A stretch of 64,000 bases of DNA from Shewanella phaeophyticola (GTDB lineage Bacteria; Pseudomonadota; Gammaproteobacteria; Enterobacterales; Shewanellaceae), in the NCBI RefSeq assembly GCF_025398315.1, contig NZ_JAODOQ010000001.1:3968001-4032000 (forward strand). The letters are read 5' to 3'. Numbering within the stretch: the first letter of the stretch is position 1; each line of letters begins with the position of its first letter. The notes beneath the pieces are model-generated. The model searched no databases and had not been told where the DNA came from. It saw nothing but the letters and a program-made list of their open reading frames with translations. A program made the position numbers and the translations under genes. Shown one piece after another: positions 54,739-64,000 of this stretch.

Positions 54739-57700
54739 TTAATTACTATTTTGGCTGATTTTCGTCTTTCGCCAAGTAAGTCTGTACAAGCCAGGTAATA
54801 CTAATAAAGTAAGGAACGTTGATGAAATGATCCCACCAATAACGACTGTTGCTAGTGGTCTCTGGACTTCTGCACCAGTACTAGTATTAAGCGCCATTGG
54901 TAAAAATCCTAATGCTGCAACAAGTGCAACCATCATAATTGGTCTTAATCGCAACATTGCACCAGTTTGAATAGCTTGCTCGACAGAACTTCCACGATCC
55001 AGCTCATCTCTAAATGCAGATACCATCATAACCCCCGTCAAAACAGAAACTCCGCACAAAGTAATAAAGCCTACACCAGCTGTAATAGATAGAGGGATAT
55101 CACGCAACCATAAAGCTATGACACCTCCAGTAAGGGCTAGTGGTACCCCACTAAAGACTAAAGCTGCGTCTTTTGCGGAACCAAATGTCATCATTAGAAG
55201 AGCAAATATCATTATCAATGTTATAGGTACAAGTATAGTTAAACGATCAGAGGCAGATTGTAATTGCTCAAAAGTACCACCATATTCTAACCAATACCCT
55301 GGAGATAATTTTACTTGCTCAGCAACCTTACTTTGTACTTCTGCAACAAATCCACCTAGATCTCTACCACGAACGTTCGCGCTAACGACCAATCTACGCT
55401 TTCCATTTTCACGTGAAATCTGGTTAGGGCCAGGTGCTAAAGTAAGTTTAGCTACTTCTCTTAATGGTACATAACCACCTTCAGGTAACGGAATAGGTAA
55501 ACGATCTAACGCTTCTAAATTTACTCGAACCCTCTCGTCAACCCTTACAACGATTGATAAACGTTGATCACCATCAAAAATCAAGCCTGCACTCTCACCT
55601 CCCGTTGCAGCAGCAACTACATCTTGGACATCCGAGACGTTTAAGCCCAAACGGTACATAGCTGCTCTGTCAGCATCAATTGACAAGATGGGTAATCCAG
55701 AAACTTGTTCTACTTTTACGCCTTCAGCCCCTTCAATGCTACTTAACACCTTTGCTATTTCAGCACCTGAACTCAGTAATTTAGATAAATCATCTCCAAA
55801 AATTTTTATACCTAGGTCAGATCTGACACCTGAAATCAATTCGTTAAACCGAAGTTGGATAGGTTGGCTTATTTCGAAAGCATTACCTGGTAATAAGGCT
55901 AGTTTTTCACTTATTTCTTCTAAAAGTTGAGCCTTAGTCTTTTCAGGATTTGGCCACTCGCTATGATCCTTAAGCATCACATAACCATCAGATATATTTG
56001 GCACCATAGGATCACTCGCAACCTCTGCAGTACCAACTCTAGAGAAATATGTTTTAACCTCCGGAATCTCTAGAATTGCCTTCTCCAACTGAAATTGCAT
56101 ATCCAATGATTGAGTTAAACTTGTCCCTGGAATTCGAAGTGCTTGGATCGCAATATCGCCCTCATCAAGATTAGGAACAAACTCGGTTCCCATTTTTGTT
56201 CCAACAAATCCGACTAAAATCACAAATATCAATGCTATTGAAATTACAAGTACTCGGAATCTCAACACAATCGATAAAATTGGCAGATATAATCGTTTAG
56301 ATTGACTGACGATAAAATTGTCTTTTTCTTCTATATGGCCTGTCATAAACAAAGCGACTGCCGCAGGAACAAAAGTGAGAGACAATACAAGTGCAGACAA
56401 TAGAGCCATGATTACGGCCATTGCCATTGGAGTAAACATTTTACCTTCGACACCTGTCAGCGCCAAAATTGGCAAATTGACCATAATAACAACTAAAACA
56501 CTTATCAGACTTGGAGTAAACACTTCACGGGTAGCCGTAAAGACGGTCTGAAAACGTTCATCCAATGTCAATATTCGCCCCAGGTGATGCTGTCTTCCTG
56601 CCAGCCTTAAAATACAGTTCTCAACTATGATTACAGCACCGTCAACAATTAACCCAAAATCAAGTGCACCTAGACTCATGAGATTTGCGCTTACTTTGGT
56701 TTCTACCATGCCAGTCATCAACATCAACATTGATAAAGGGATCACCATGGCAGTTAATAAAGCAGCCCTAACATTACCCAGCATAACTAGAAGAACGACA
56801 ATGACCAACACAGCACCTTCAGCTAAATTGGTCTGAACTGTTGCAATCGTCTTATCTACCAATACAGTACGATCGTAAACAGGTTCAGCAATCACACCTT
56901 CTGGAAGAGTTTTATTAATCTCAAGCAATTTTGCTGATACTGCCTGAGAAACAGTTCTGCTATTTCCGCCAAGCAACATAACAGCTGTGCCCAACACAGT
57001 TTCATCGCCATCGCGAGTTGCAGCGCCAGTCCTAAGCTGTTTACCAAACCCAATCTCTGCAACATCACCTACGGTAATAGGAATTCCATCCCTACGAGCA
57101 ACAATGATCTGCTTAATCGATGAAATATCAGTAACCTGACCTGGAGCACGGATCAAATATTGTTCACCATTTTTCTCTATATACCCAGCACCTACATTCG
57201 AATTATTTTTCTGCAACGCAGCGACTAAATCATCAAAACTTATTTGGTAAGCCAATAGCTTTGAAGGTTCTGGTGTAATATGAAACTCCTTTTCATACCC
57301 TCCGATTGTATTTACTTCAGTAACCCCCTCAACCAAACGCAATTGAGGACGAATAACCCAATCTTGCAATGTACGCAAAGCTGTTGCGTCGTAAGGTTTT
57401 CCATCTGCTTGCAAAGCCCCTGGCGCTGCATGAACTGAATAGTGAAAGATTTCACCTAATCCAGTTGCAACAGGATCCCATTACGGGCTCAATACCTGAC
57501 GGCATCTCACTTTTAGCTTGTTGCAAACGTTCGTTAATAAGATTTCGAGCAAAATAAATATCAGTTCCTTTCTCAAACACAACAGTCACTTGTGAGAGTG
57601 CATAACGAGATAGCGATCTAGTACTCTCAACATAAGGTAATCCTGCAATTGACATTTCAACCAAATAGGTGACTCGCTGCTCAACTTCTAGTGGTGAATA

Positions 57701-57865
57701 CCCAGGTGCTTCTGTGTTAATTTGAACTTGAACATTGGTAATATCAGGTACAGCATCAATAGGAAGATGTTGATAATTCCAAACGCCTAGTGCACCCGTT
57801 AGCAAAACAAAAAACATAACCAACCACCGGCGGGTTATGGAAAATTGAATGAGTTTATCAATCAT
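54739..57865 (-). CDS. czcA: CzcA-type heavy-metal RND efflux pump, frame broken by one base
   Basis: CzcA is the proton-driven pump of a Co/Zn/Cd-type exporter. Family segments are QFSITRRWLVMFFVLLTGAL, HLPIDAVPDITNVQVQINTE, LGALDFGLIVDGAVIIVENC (the DFG-x3-DGAVxxxEN proton-relay region of the Czc class) and VEVASDPMVPNISDGYVMLK-type. The frame breaks at 57471-57480: ATGGGATCCTGTT is read where ATGGGCCCTGTT restores PVMGPVATGLGEIF. Corrected length is about 1,041 residues. The DFG-DGA residues point to divalent ions rather than Cu(I). It is followed by the PII-like gene. Confidence 0.9.
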
Positions 57866-57955
57866 TTAAAACTCCTATTTGAAGCACACAACCGATTATG
57901 TCTAAATTTAAAAACATAAATAAGGTATAAAGGTAAACGAAGACGCATAAAAAAT

Positions 57956-58882
57956 TTAATGCCCATGTTCAGCATCCTCTTTCCCCAACTCAGACTTCAA
58001 AACAAAGCTATTGTTACTCACATACATTTCACCAACCGACAAACCCGTTAGAACTTCACTATATTGACCATCTGTTCGACCAAGGCTCACTTCGCGTGGT
58101 TCAAACCCAGATTCACCTTTGACAAAAACTACATTTTTATTTTCAATAACTTGTATTGCTTCATTACGTATAGAAACTGGCGCATTTATTTCATCAAGTG
58201 TAATGTTGGCATTAACAAATAAGCCCGGCTTCCAAATGTTGTTGCTGTTTTCAATTAGAACACGAGCTTTAGTGGCTTGACTTTGCACTTGTCCAAATGG
58301 TGAAATATAAATAATTTTACCTTCTGAAATATTCTTTAAATCAGTACCTTGTATGTTAACCGTCTGATTTAATTTGACCAAAGGAAGATCCTTCGGAAAT
58401 ATGCTTAATTCTACCCAAACAGTAGAAAAATCTTGAATCACCAGTAAAGGAGTTTCATTTGTTTTCTCTCCAACATTTATATTTCGCTGTGTGATATATC
58501 CATTAATTTCAGAAGTTATTGGATAGTTTTTCAAGCTTTCATTTGCTTCAACAATTAACAATGTTTCACCTTTACGGATCGGATCACCGATGCTCTTCTT
58601 TACATCACGTACCACACCATCAAATCTGGCATTAACCACTTGCAAACTTTCAGCATTAGTAGCAACCAAGCCATAAACAGGTAACACATCACGAATAACA
58701 TTGGCACCAACGGTGCTAACCACTATTCCGGCATGCTGTATTTGCTCGTTAGATAATTCTATATGCCCTTCCTCTTCATGTTCTGATTCATCTCCATGAC
58801 CAGACTCTGCAAAAATAGACCCTGTAAAAAATAAGAAGCTGGTTAAAAATAGAACTTTTGTAAAACTAGAAATTAATTTCAT
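57956..58882 (-). CDS. czcB: CzcB-type periplasmic adaptor
   Basis: The 308-residue protein has a signal peptide (ending GSIFAESG), a His/Glu-rich stretch HGDESEHEEEGHIELSNEQI and the adaptor core, SLQVVNARFDGVVRDVKKSI, NYPITSEINGYITQRNINVG and TKARVLIENSNNIWKPGLFV. It links CzcA to CzcC across the periplasm. The N-terminal His-rich region is typical of Czc-class adaptors and probably binds divalent metal. It overlaps czcC by 4 bases. Confidence 0.9.
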   Translation of the reverse strand: MKLISSFTKVLFLTSFLFFTGSIFAESGHGDESEHEEEGHIELSNEQIQHAGIVVSTVGANVIRDVLPVYGLVATNAESLQVVNARFDGVVRDVKKSIGDPIRKGETLLIVEANESLKNYPITSEINGYITQRNINVGEKTNETPLLVIQDFSTVWVELSIFPKDLPLVKLNQTVNIQGTDLKNISEGKIIYISPFGQVQSQATKARVLIENSNNIWKPGLFVNANITLDEINAPVSIRNEAIQVIENKNVVFVKGESGFEPREVSLGRTDGQYSEVLTGLSVGEMYVSNNSFVLKSELGKEDAEHGH

Positions 58883-60228
58883 TGAGATATTCCTGATAAT
58901 TTGATGTTCTCGTTATATTGCGAGCTAGCTAAAGGCTCTGATGTCAATTGTTCAATTTCTGCACCATAAGTTAATGCTGATGCTGCAGCTTCAATTAATG
59001 TACGTCTTGCACTTAACAACTCCTGACGAGAGCTCACATAATCCAGATAACCGTACCTTCCGCGCTGATATGCATCTTGAGTTTCAATCAGTGCTTGCTC
59101 TAAAGAAGGGATGATGGTGGAACGCAATGAATTAACGACTAAAATAGCTTGTTTTCTATTGTAAAAAGCTCGAAATAACTGATTATGCATATCCAATAAC
59201 ATGACATCACGTTTTACAAATACTTGATTTTTTTCTGCAATGGCTGTTGAAATAGCACCTTGATTCCTAGAGCCAGAAAATAAAGGCATACTGAAGCCAG
59301 CTACGAGTGCTGTATCGTTTGTATCTTGAGTTCGACGAACCCCCACAGACCAACTAATGTCAGATTTTGACTGTGTTTTAGCAACACGTATTTCAGCATT
59401 TTTTAAACGAGCTTCTGATGCAAAAATCTCTATTGCAGGGTTAAGTTTGACTCTTTCAAACAATTGTTCAAATGAGATATCTTCACCAAACTGAAATAAA
59501 TTCCCTTCAACATTCTCAAAGTCAGGTGAGGATGATCCCCACAAACTCGATAACGAAACTTTTAAGTAAGATAAGCGTTGCTGTTCGGCAAATAATGATA
59601 GCCTGGCTTGCTCTAAGGCTGCTAATGCCCGTTTAACTTCTGCATCGGGTGTAGCACCTGCAGCAGCGCGTTTTTTTACAATATCCAAAGTATCAATGCT
59701 TAGTTGAGTAGCCTCCTGTGCAAGAACAACTTGTTCTTGTGCAGCAAGTACATCAACATAACGACGAGTAACATCACCAAGTAAAGCCAGTGACTCAACC
59801 TGCCTGCTTGCTTCTAATAATGACAATTCAGAAGATACAGTCCCAATTCTAGCTAAACGCTTGTTATCCATTTCAAAAACTGAGGATAAAGCTATAGTGA
59901 ACTCAGCCCCACTTATCCCGTTGTAATTTCCAGTTCCACCAATATTGTCAGTATCAAAGCCTAATTCATAAGCTGGTGATAATTTAGCCGTTTCCATTTG
60001 CCCTTTCAGAGCATCAATTCGATATGGAAAAAATTTAAGTGAAGGATTTTGTGATAGTGAACGCTGCATTGCTGTTGACAGCGATATAGCTTGATCTGCA
60101 GATGATGCTCTTGCTGCGCTGATTGTAAAGGAGAATGCCACAAGGAAAACACACGAAATGATCCGTATATTATAAATACGACTCAAGAGCTCCAAAACTA
60201 GTTTTGGAGGACGAATTAACATTAACAT
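58879..60228 (-). CDS. czcC: CzcC-type outer-membrane channel
   Basis: The 449-residue protein has a signal segment (SCVFLVAFSFTISAARA) and two OEP repeats, seen as SLSTAMQRSLSQNPSLKFF, AGFSMPLFSGSRNQGAIST and AYQRGRYGYLDYVSSRQELL. The last is a characteristic TolC-family block. It is the outer-membrane channel for CzcBA. No lipobox is seen. It follows a small CzcI/CopL-like gene. Confidence 0.88.
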   Translation of the reverse strand: MLMLIRPPKLVLELLSRIYNIRIISCVFLVAFSFTISAARASSADQAISLSTAMQRSLSQNPSLKFFPYRIDALKGQMETAKLSPAYELGFDTDNIGGTGNYNGISGAEFTIALSSVFEMDNKRLARIGTVSSELSLLEASRQVESLALLGDVTRRYVDVLAAQEQVVLAQEATQLSIDTLDIVKKRAAAGATPDAEVKRALAALEQARLSLFAEQQRLSYLKVSLSSLWGSSSPDFENVEGNLFQFGEDISFEQLFERVKLNPAIEIFASEARLKNAEIRVAKTQSKSDISWSVGVRRTQDTNDTALVAGFSMPLFSGSRNQGAISTAIAEKNQVFVKRDVMLLDMHNQLFRAFYNRKQAILVVNSLRSTIIPSLEQALIETQDAYQRGRYGYLDYVSSRQELLSARRTLIEAAASALTYGAEIEQLTSEPLASSQYNENIKLSGISQ

Positions 60229-60303
60229 ATTGTAATACCTAATTATTTAAGATATAAAAATGCGCAAACTCTATCGCTTGCAAAAATTGACTTAAAATAA
60301 AAA

Positions 60304-60660
60304 TTAGGCGATCGGAGGACGGATTGAAGTTGAAAAAGGAGTTTCGGGAACAGAAAATAGATAAGAGTCGTATGGAGCGTATTTCGTGAGGATATCAGTT
60401 TCAGCCTCATAGACACTTAACAAATAGATATGGCAATGACTACTGTGGTGGTGGCAGTGAAACATTTCATTTGAAGAAGGAATATCAGTAGTAGATAAAT
60501 CATGAACTGGAGGTGTTTTGATAACTGATGCATTATGATCGATTGGTGTACTTGATAAAATCTCAGCATAAGCTTTTAGCGGGTGAGCATCGACAATATT
60601 TGCCATAGGTTGAAACACAACCCATGCAAAAATTAAAAATGTCGATACTAATTTAATCAT
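60304..60660 (-). CDS. Small CzcI/CopL-like secreted protein heading the czc operon
   Basis: The 118-residue protein has a signal peptide, a His cluster (EMFHCHHHSSHCHIYLL) and a C-terminus SVPETPFSTSIRPPIA. It is the fourth member of the small-protein set in this island, here with His instead of Met, matching the divalent-metal pump that follows. CzcI of Cupriavidus has a similar place and size. The role, sensing or buffering, is inferred. Confidence 0.65.
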   Translation of the reverse strand: MIKLVSTFLIFAWVVFQPMANIVDAHPLKAYAEILSSTPIDHNASVIKTPPVHDLSTTDIPSSNEMFHCHHHSSHCHIYLLSVYEAETDILTKYAPYDSYLFSVPETPFSTSIRPPIA

Positions 60661-61240
60661 ACTAACCCCAATTTAAAAACATTCTCACCTTAACATTACT
60701 CATAAAAAAAATCAATGCATATTTAACTCTTATCAAGGCTGATGGCTGTGTTTTATCCGCTGAATATTAAACCTGTTATTTAAGAATGTACGAGAGCCTA
60801 TAAAATTTTAAAGTTAAAATTAAAGTTAAATACTCGCATACATGCTCTTAACGTATCGTCATTCCGTTTCAAAAACTTGATTTTGTTACTTTATCAAAAT
60901 CAATACTGTCCATTAATCTGAGCTGAAGTAAGTGCAACCGTTTCTCTTATAGAGATTTCTGGTATATCGAGCTTGAGTAAGCCAACTTAATCACATCATA
61001 CCGGATTGCAGCTAACGATCATCATTAGCTAGCTCATTATTGAAGAATATTACAGTGACTGGAACAAATTTTTATTATTACTTTATTCACGTAAGTTAAC
61101 TTAAACACGAAGCAATCTTTTAGCAGTGAAGGACAACTGATTACACATTAAAATTCATGTTATTAATAAACGCTCCAATATAATACATGTTGATATTGGA
61201 CCATATGTATTGTAGAAGCCCTTAAAATCAATACTCATAG
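60661..61240. other. Gap at the right edge of the metal island
   Basis: This stretch is AT-rich with a few short repeats (AAAGTTAAA three times near 60810) but no open frame with family features. The czc promoter should lie within the first 100 bases. The last part runs into the truncated sulfotransferase-like gene, so an island boundary is plausible here. Confidence 0.4.
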
Positions 61241-61258
61241 CATATATGTACACAAATA

Positions 61259-61929
61259 ACTCCTCCTAAACCATGTACCGGCACGACTAGCGTGAGCGTG
61301 GCGCTGCTTGAGCATGGCTTAACCGTGGCTCACCAGGCGTTTACTAAGCAAGCGTTTATGTTGGCCGATGCGGTGTCTGATGCGCCGTGTTTTAGCGATT
61401 ACCGGCAGTTAGATGTGTTATTTCCCAATGCTAAATTTGTCTATTTAGATAGGCCGTTAGATAAGTGGTTGCCGTCGATGCAAATGTTACTGGGCCGCAT
61501 GCTAGTGCATTTAGATAAAGACAATGGCCGCTTTCATCCGGTGATGAAGCGCAGTTTTAATCATTGCTTTGATATATGGCGGGTTGAAGATGTGTTTGAT
61601 GAAACGCATTTAACGGCTTGTTATCAGCGCCACCAGCAGCAAGTGTTTAGCTACTATGCAGATCGTGATGATTTTATGGCGATTGATATCAGTGTTGATG
61701 GCAGTTTATCGCTGTTAATGGCGTTTATTGGGTTAAACGATGCACTAGACCCACAGTTGATGCAGCCAAGCGAAGAATTACCGCAGCTAAGCTTTCCACA
61801 ACTAACCTTTCCACAGCTAAACATTGGCCGCAATGTGGCCAGCTGGGATGAGTATAAACACCCTAATAAAATCAGTGCGAATGCCTCAGGCCTGACAAAC
61901 GTAAGTTTTTTGATTACCCCCTCGATTAA
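61259..61929 (+). pseudogene. Sulfotransferase-like gene, 5' end damaged
   Basis: The plus-strand frame encodes a sulfotransferase-type protein: TGTTSVSVALLEHGLTVAHQ, PNAKFVYLDRPLDKWLPSMQ and DIWRVEDVFDETHLTACYQR. These match the PAPS-binding PSB loop and 3'-phosphate motif. The PSB loop reads PKPCTGTTS where family members have PKTGTTS, two residues longer. No start codon precedes it, and an in-frame stop lies at 61238. Near the end, one C appears lost at 61889-61893 (CAGGCCTGAC for CAGGCCCTGAC), after which ASGPDKRKFFDYPLD and a stop follow. The gene is either truncated at the island edge or misread. Confidence 0.65.
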
Positions 61930-61938
61930 TGCTGCGAC

Positions 61939-63384
61939 TTATTCTTTATCTTGTTCTTTATTTTTGGCGCGCTTTTTCTTGGCGACGGTGAGCCAGTCTA
62001 GGCTGACACCCGAAATAGCATTAAAGCCACGGATACGGAAAATAAGGGTGAGCAGTTCAGGCCTTGGACGCGCTTTAGGCTCTACAGAGCGCGGAATAAA
62101 CCACAATGCCACCAGCGATCGCATGATGGTCGATATCATAAACACCAAAAATATTGGGTTGGTTAACCAAGCATTTAAACCTGTCCAGATTAAAAATGCT
62201 TCTGCATATGAGGCAATCACGCCTCCTAGCATCGCGCCTACAAACACAAAACCGGCACTTAATGCCGCCTGCAACGCCGCATAGGTAGCAAAGTCACTGC
62301 GAAATGGGCGGATGTCGTAAAGGTAGTTGGCCGTGCTTAAGGTAAAGCCGCTCCAAGCTAAACCAGAAAAAGCCTGAATCGCTAAAATATAGATAAAACT
62401 GTCTGAAAAAAGCCACAATAACGGCAAACTCGGAATGAGGCAGCTGGTAATTATCATCACTAATCGATTACCGTATAGGTCGCTAAAGCAGCTTTAAAAG
62501 CGCAAGGTCATAAATTGAGTAAAAATGGAGGCGACGCTCGATAATACAAATTCAAAGTAAGTAAACTGCAAGTCTTCTAGCATGTACACCGCAAAAAACG
62601 GCGCCGAAATGGCGACCATGCACTGCATACCAGCAACAAACAAGCTGTAATGACGGAAGGTTTTGTCTTTCCACGCTTGACGGAAGTTATATAAGGTTTG
62701 GTTAAACACCCCAGAGGCTTTAGCCGCTCGAGGTTCAGGGTCGTGCATTTGCAATAGCAGCCAGGCGGAAACAAATCGCCCCATTGCCGCAATCGAAAAC
62801 AGTAAGCTAAAGCCTAACCAGGCCATCTGTATCGAGTCGGTTAAGGTTAATATGCCGCCGCCAACAAAAAACACACTCAGCGATGCCATCATGGTTAAGC
62901 GGGTACGAGACGCAAAAAAAGCACCACGGCGACGCTGAGGTACTATCATGCCCATCCAAGCGCGCCAATGCGGTTGGATTAGGTTGATAAACCCTTGATA
63001 CAACACTGCCAAACCGATAAACAGCCATACGGCATTATCTGGTCTAAACGCTGCCAGTGCGCCCATGCCTAATACCACACCGGCCTGTAGCCCAGCGCAG
63101 ACTACAATAAATTGCCTACGGCTAAAGTGGCTCGCCAGCCACACAGACAATAACTGAGCCAAGGCGCCAAACAATTGCGGTAACCCAGTGACCCACCCCA
63201 TTTGGCCTAAACTGGCGCCCAAAAAAATCGCATAAGCATTAAAAAAGTTATCACTGGTGGCGGTCATGGTAGACGATGCTACCGCCTCTTGCTGGCTGCG
63301 GCGTAGGGTGCATCGAAGCCACGACAGTCTGTCGCGACTGCGAGAGCAAGGATGATTGATCGATGTTGAATGCTCTGAAGACAT
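61939..63384 (-). CDS. MFS transporter, interrupted by a stop in a conserved motif
   Basis: The inner-membrane protein has about 12 helices: LRRSQQEAVASSTMTATSDN, FGALAQLLSVWLASHFSRRQ, HWRAWMGMIVPQRRRGAFFA, and later ANYLYDIRPFRSDFATYAAL. The frame is open on both sides of TAA (62487-62498 region), where TTTTAAAGCTGC replaces the TTTTGGGGCCGC needed for FWGRFSDLYGNRL, a conserved MFS loop. No base is gained or lost, but GGGGCC has become AAAGCT. Corrected length is about 481 residues. The start MSSEHSTSIN at 63384 is chosen. Substrate unknown. It is convergent with the sulfotransferase-like gene. Confidence 0.78.
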
Positions 63385-63423
63385 AAAGGTCTTATTGCAT
63401 GTCCTTGATGTAATACGAAGCAA

Positions 63424-63778
63424 AATTATGGCTGATAAATATCAAGCTCACAATCTATATCGTTCAGATAAACATCTGTTCTGCTACTCGATTAACATAA
63501 ACATTCAACGGGTAAAGTGAGGTGAATGGTAAGCAGATTAACTTGGATAAACCAATAATTACCTTGACTAAAATGAAACAAAAATTTTACATTAGTCAAA
63601 TAATGAGTGCTATGGAAAGTGCTTTGATCCTTAAAGCGAGTCTTACCGCTTTGTTGTTCAGCTCAATACCACTTAACTTCCGTCACATCCTCATTTATAC
63701 CAAGCTCCATTTATCCAATGCTTAAGCCACACAAATAAGTATTGATGTGTTTACTTTTTCTAAAAAAGCAAAAATAAA
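63424..63778. other. Gap between MFS transporter and lipoprotein genes
   Basis: A 67-codon open frame at 63522 on the plus strand lacks a ribosome-binding site and family features. The divergent promoters of the two flanking genes should lie here. Nothing else is recognised. Confidence 0.4.
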
Positions 63779-64000
63779 ATGAAATTACCTTTAATAATCG
63801 GCTGTTTGATTTTAGCCGGATGTAAATCAACTCCATATGCAATGATTGATGGCAGCCAGAGTAAAGTTTCTGATGCTGACAATTACGATGTTGAAATTAT
63901 TGCCATAGATGGTGCATTTCAGTCCGGCAAGCTCACCAAAAATATTAAGCCGGGTTATCACACCATTCATTTAAGTACCACGGTGCCGTTACGCAGTAGA
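63779..64000 (+). CDS. Lipoprotein, truncated by the window end
   Basis: The frame starts at ATG 63779 and remains open to the edge (74 codons). A lipoprotein signal is clear: MKLPLIIGCLILAGCKSTPY, with Cys15 as the lipidated residue. The start of the mature part (IDGSQSKVSDADNYDVEIIA) gives no family. The likely location is the periplasmic face of a membrane. Confidence 0.7.
   Translation, partial: MKLPLIIGCLILAGCKSTPYAMIDGSQSKVSDADNYDVEIIAIDGAFQSGKLTKNIKPGYHTIHLSTTVPLRSR

Noticed and set aside
61939..62284. A long sulfotransferase C-terminal extension overlapping the MFS gene
   Set aside because: The plus-strand frame past 61893 is only the antisense of the MFS gene. Fixing one lost base ends the protein normally at 61929.
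63522..63725. 67-codon open frame near the window end
   Set aside because: No supporting signal; kept only as part of a gap description.

Overview
The window reads as a gammaproteobacterial chromosome, most likely Shewanella or a close relative. This is inferred from the housekeeping gene neighbourhoods (argA; rpmB-rpmG-radC; coaBC-dut-slmA; pyrE-rph-yicC), SlmA, a DcuA/DcuB-type carrier behind an FNR-like box, and dispersed repeats of the kind common in that genus. No rRNA or tRNA gene and no CRISPR array were seen.

Layout. 1-12.3 kb is backbone: argA behind two ARG boxes, ribosomal proteins L28 and L33, radC, coaBC, dut, slmA, a Sel1-repeat protein, an S9 peptidase, folE, pyrE, a MITE-like element, rph and yicC. 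12.4-17.5 kb is an EmrAB/NodT-type drug efflux operon, divergent from its TetR regulator, with two matching operator palindromes between them. 17.5-20.3 kb has a YcaQ-type glycosylase relative and a C4-dicarboxylate carrier. 20.4-31.2 kb is an accessory zone: 88-bp direct repeats, a PLD-helicase-DUF3427 protein, a Fic remnant with a perfect 26-bp palindrome, a hipBA-type module with an operator array, and an IS21-family element lying against an N-terminally truncated helicase gene. 32-60.7 kb is an AT-rich metal-resistance island: a porin, cueP, a cop operon (small CopL-like protein, DUF411/CopG, copA oxidase, copB, copC, copD, NTF2-like), a cusCBA tripartite pump, a Cu+ P-type ATPase with a MerR regulator, a DUF2057 protein, an AraC regulator, a transglutaminase-like protein and a czcCBA pump with a PII-like protein. 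61.2-64 kb has a sulfotransferase-like gene, an MFS transporter and the start of a lipoprotein.

How the island fits together. Copper would be expelled from the cytoplasm by the P-type ATPase, oxidised or sequestered in the periplasm by the CopA oxidase, CopB, CopC, CopG and CueP, and pumped across both membranes by CusCBA, whose CusB carries a fused CusF-like domain. CzcCBA would handle divalent ions. Four small secreted proteins with signal peptides, metal-ligand residues and a C-terminal PPI ending stand at or near the heads of the operons.

The main caution concerns sequence quality. About twenty reading frames, several of them normally essential or highly conserved, are broken by one- or two-base changes. 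In about 17 places the family consensus is restored only if the true sequence held GGCC, usually GGCCC or GGGCC. This looks like a systematic sequencing artefact, perhaps tied to a modified base, rather than real gene decay. Broken housekeeping genes are therefore given as single CDSs spanning the break.
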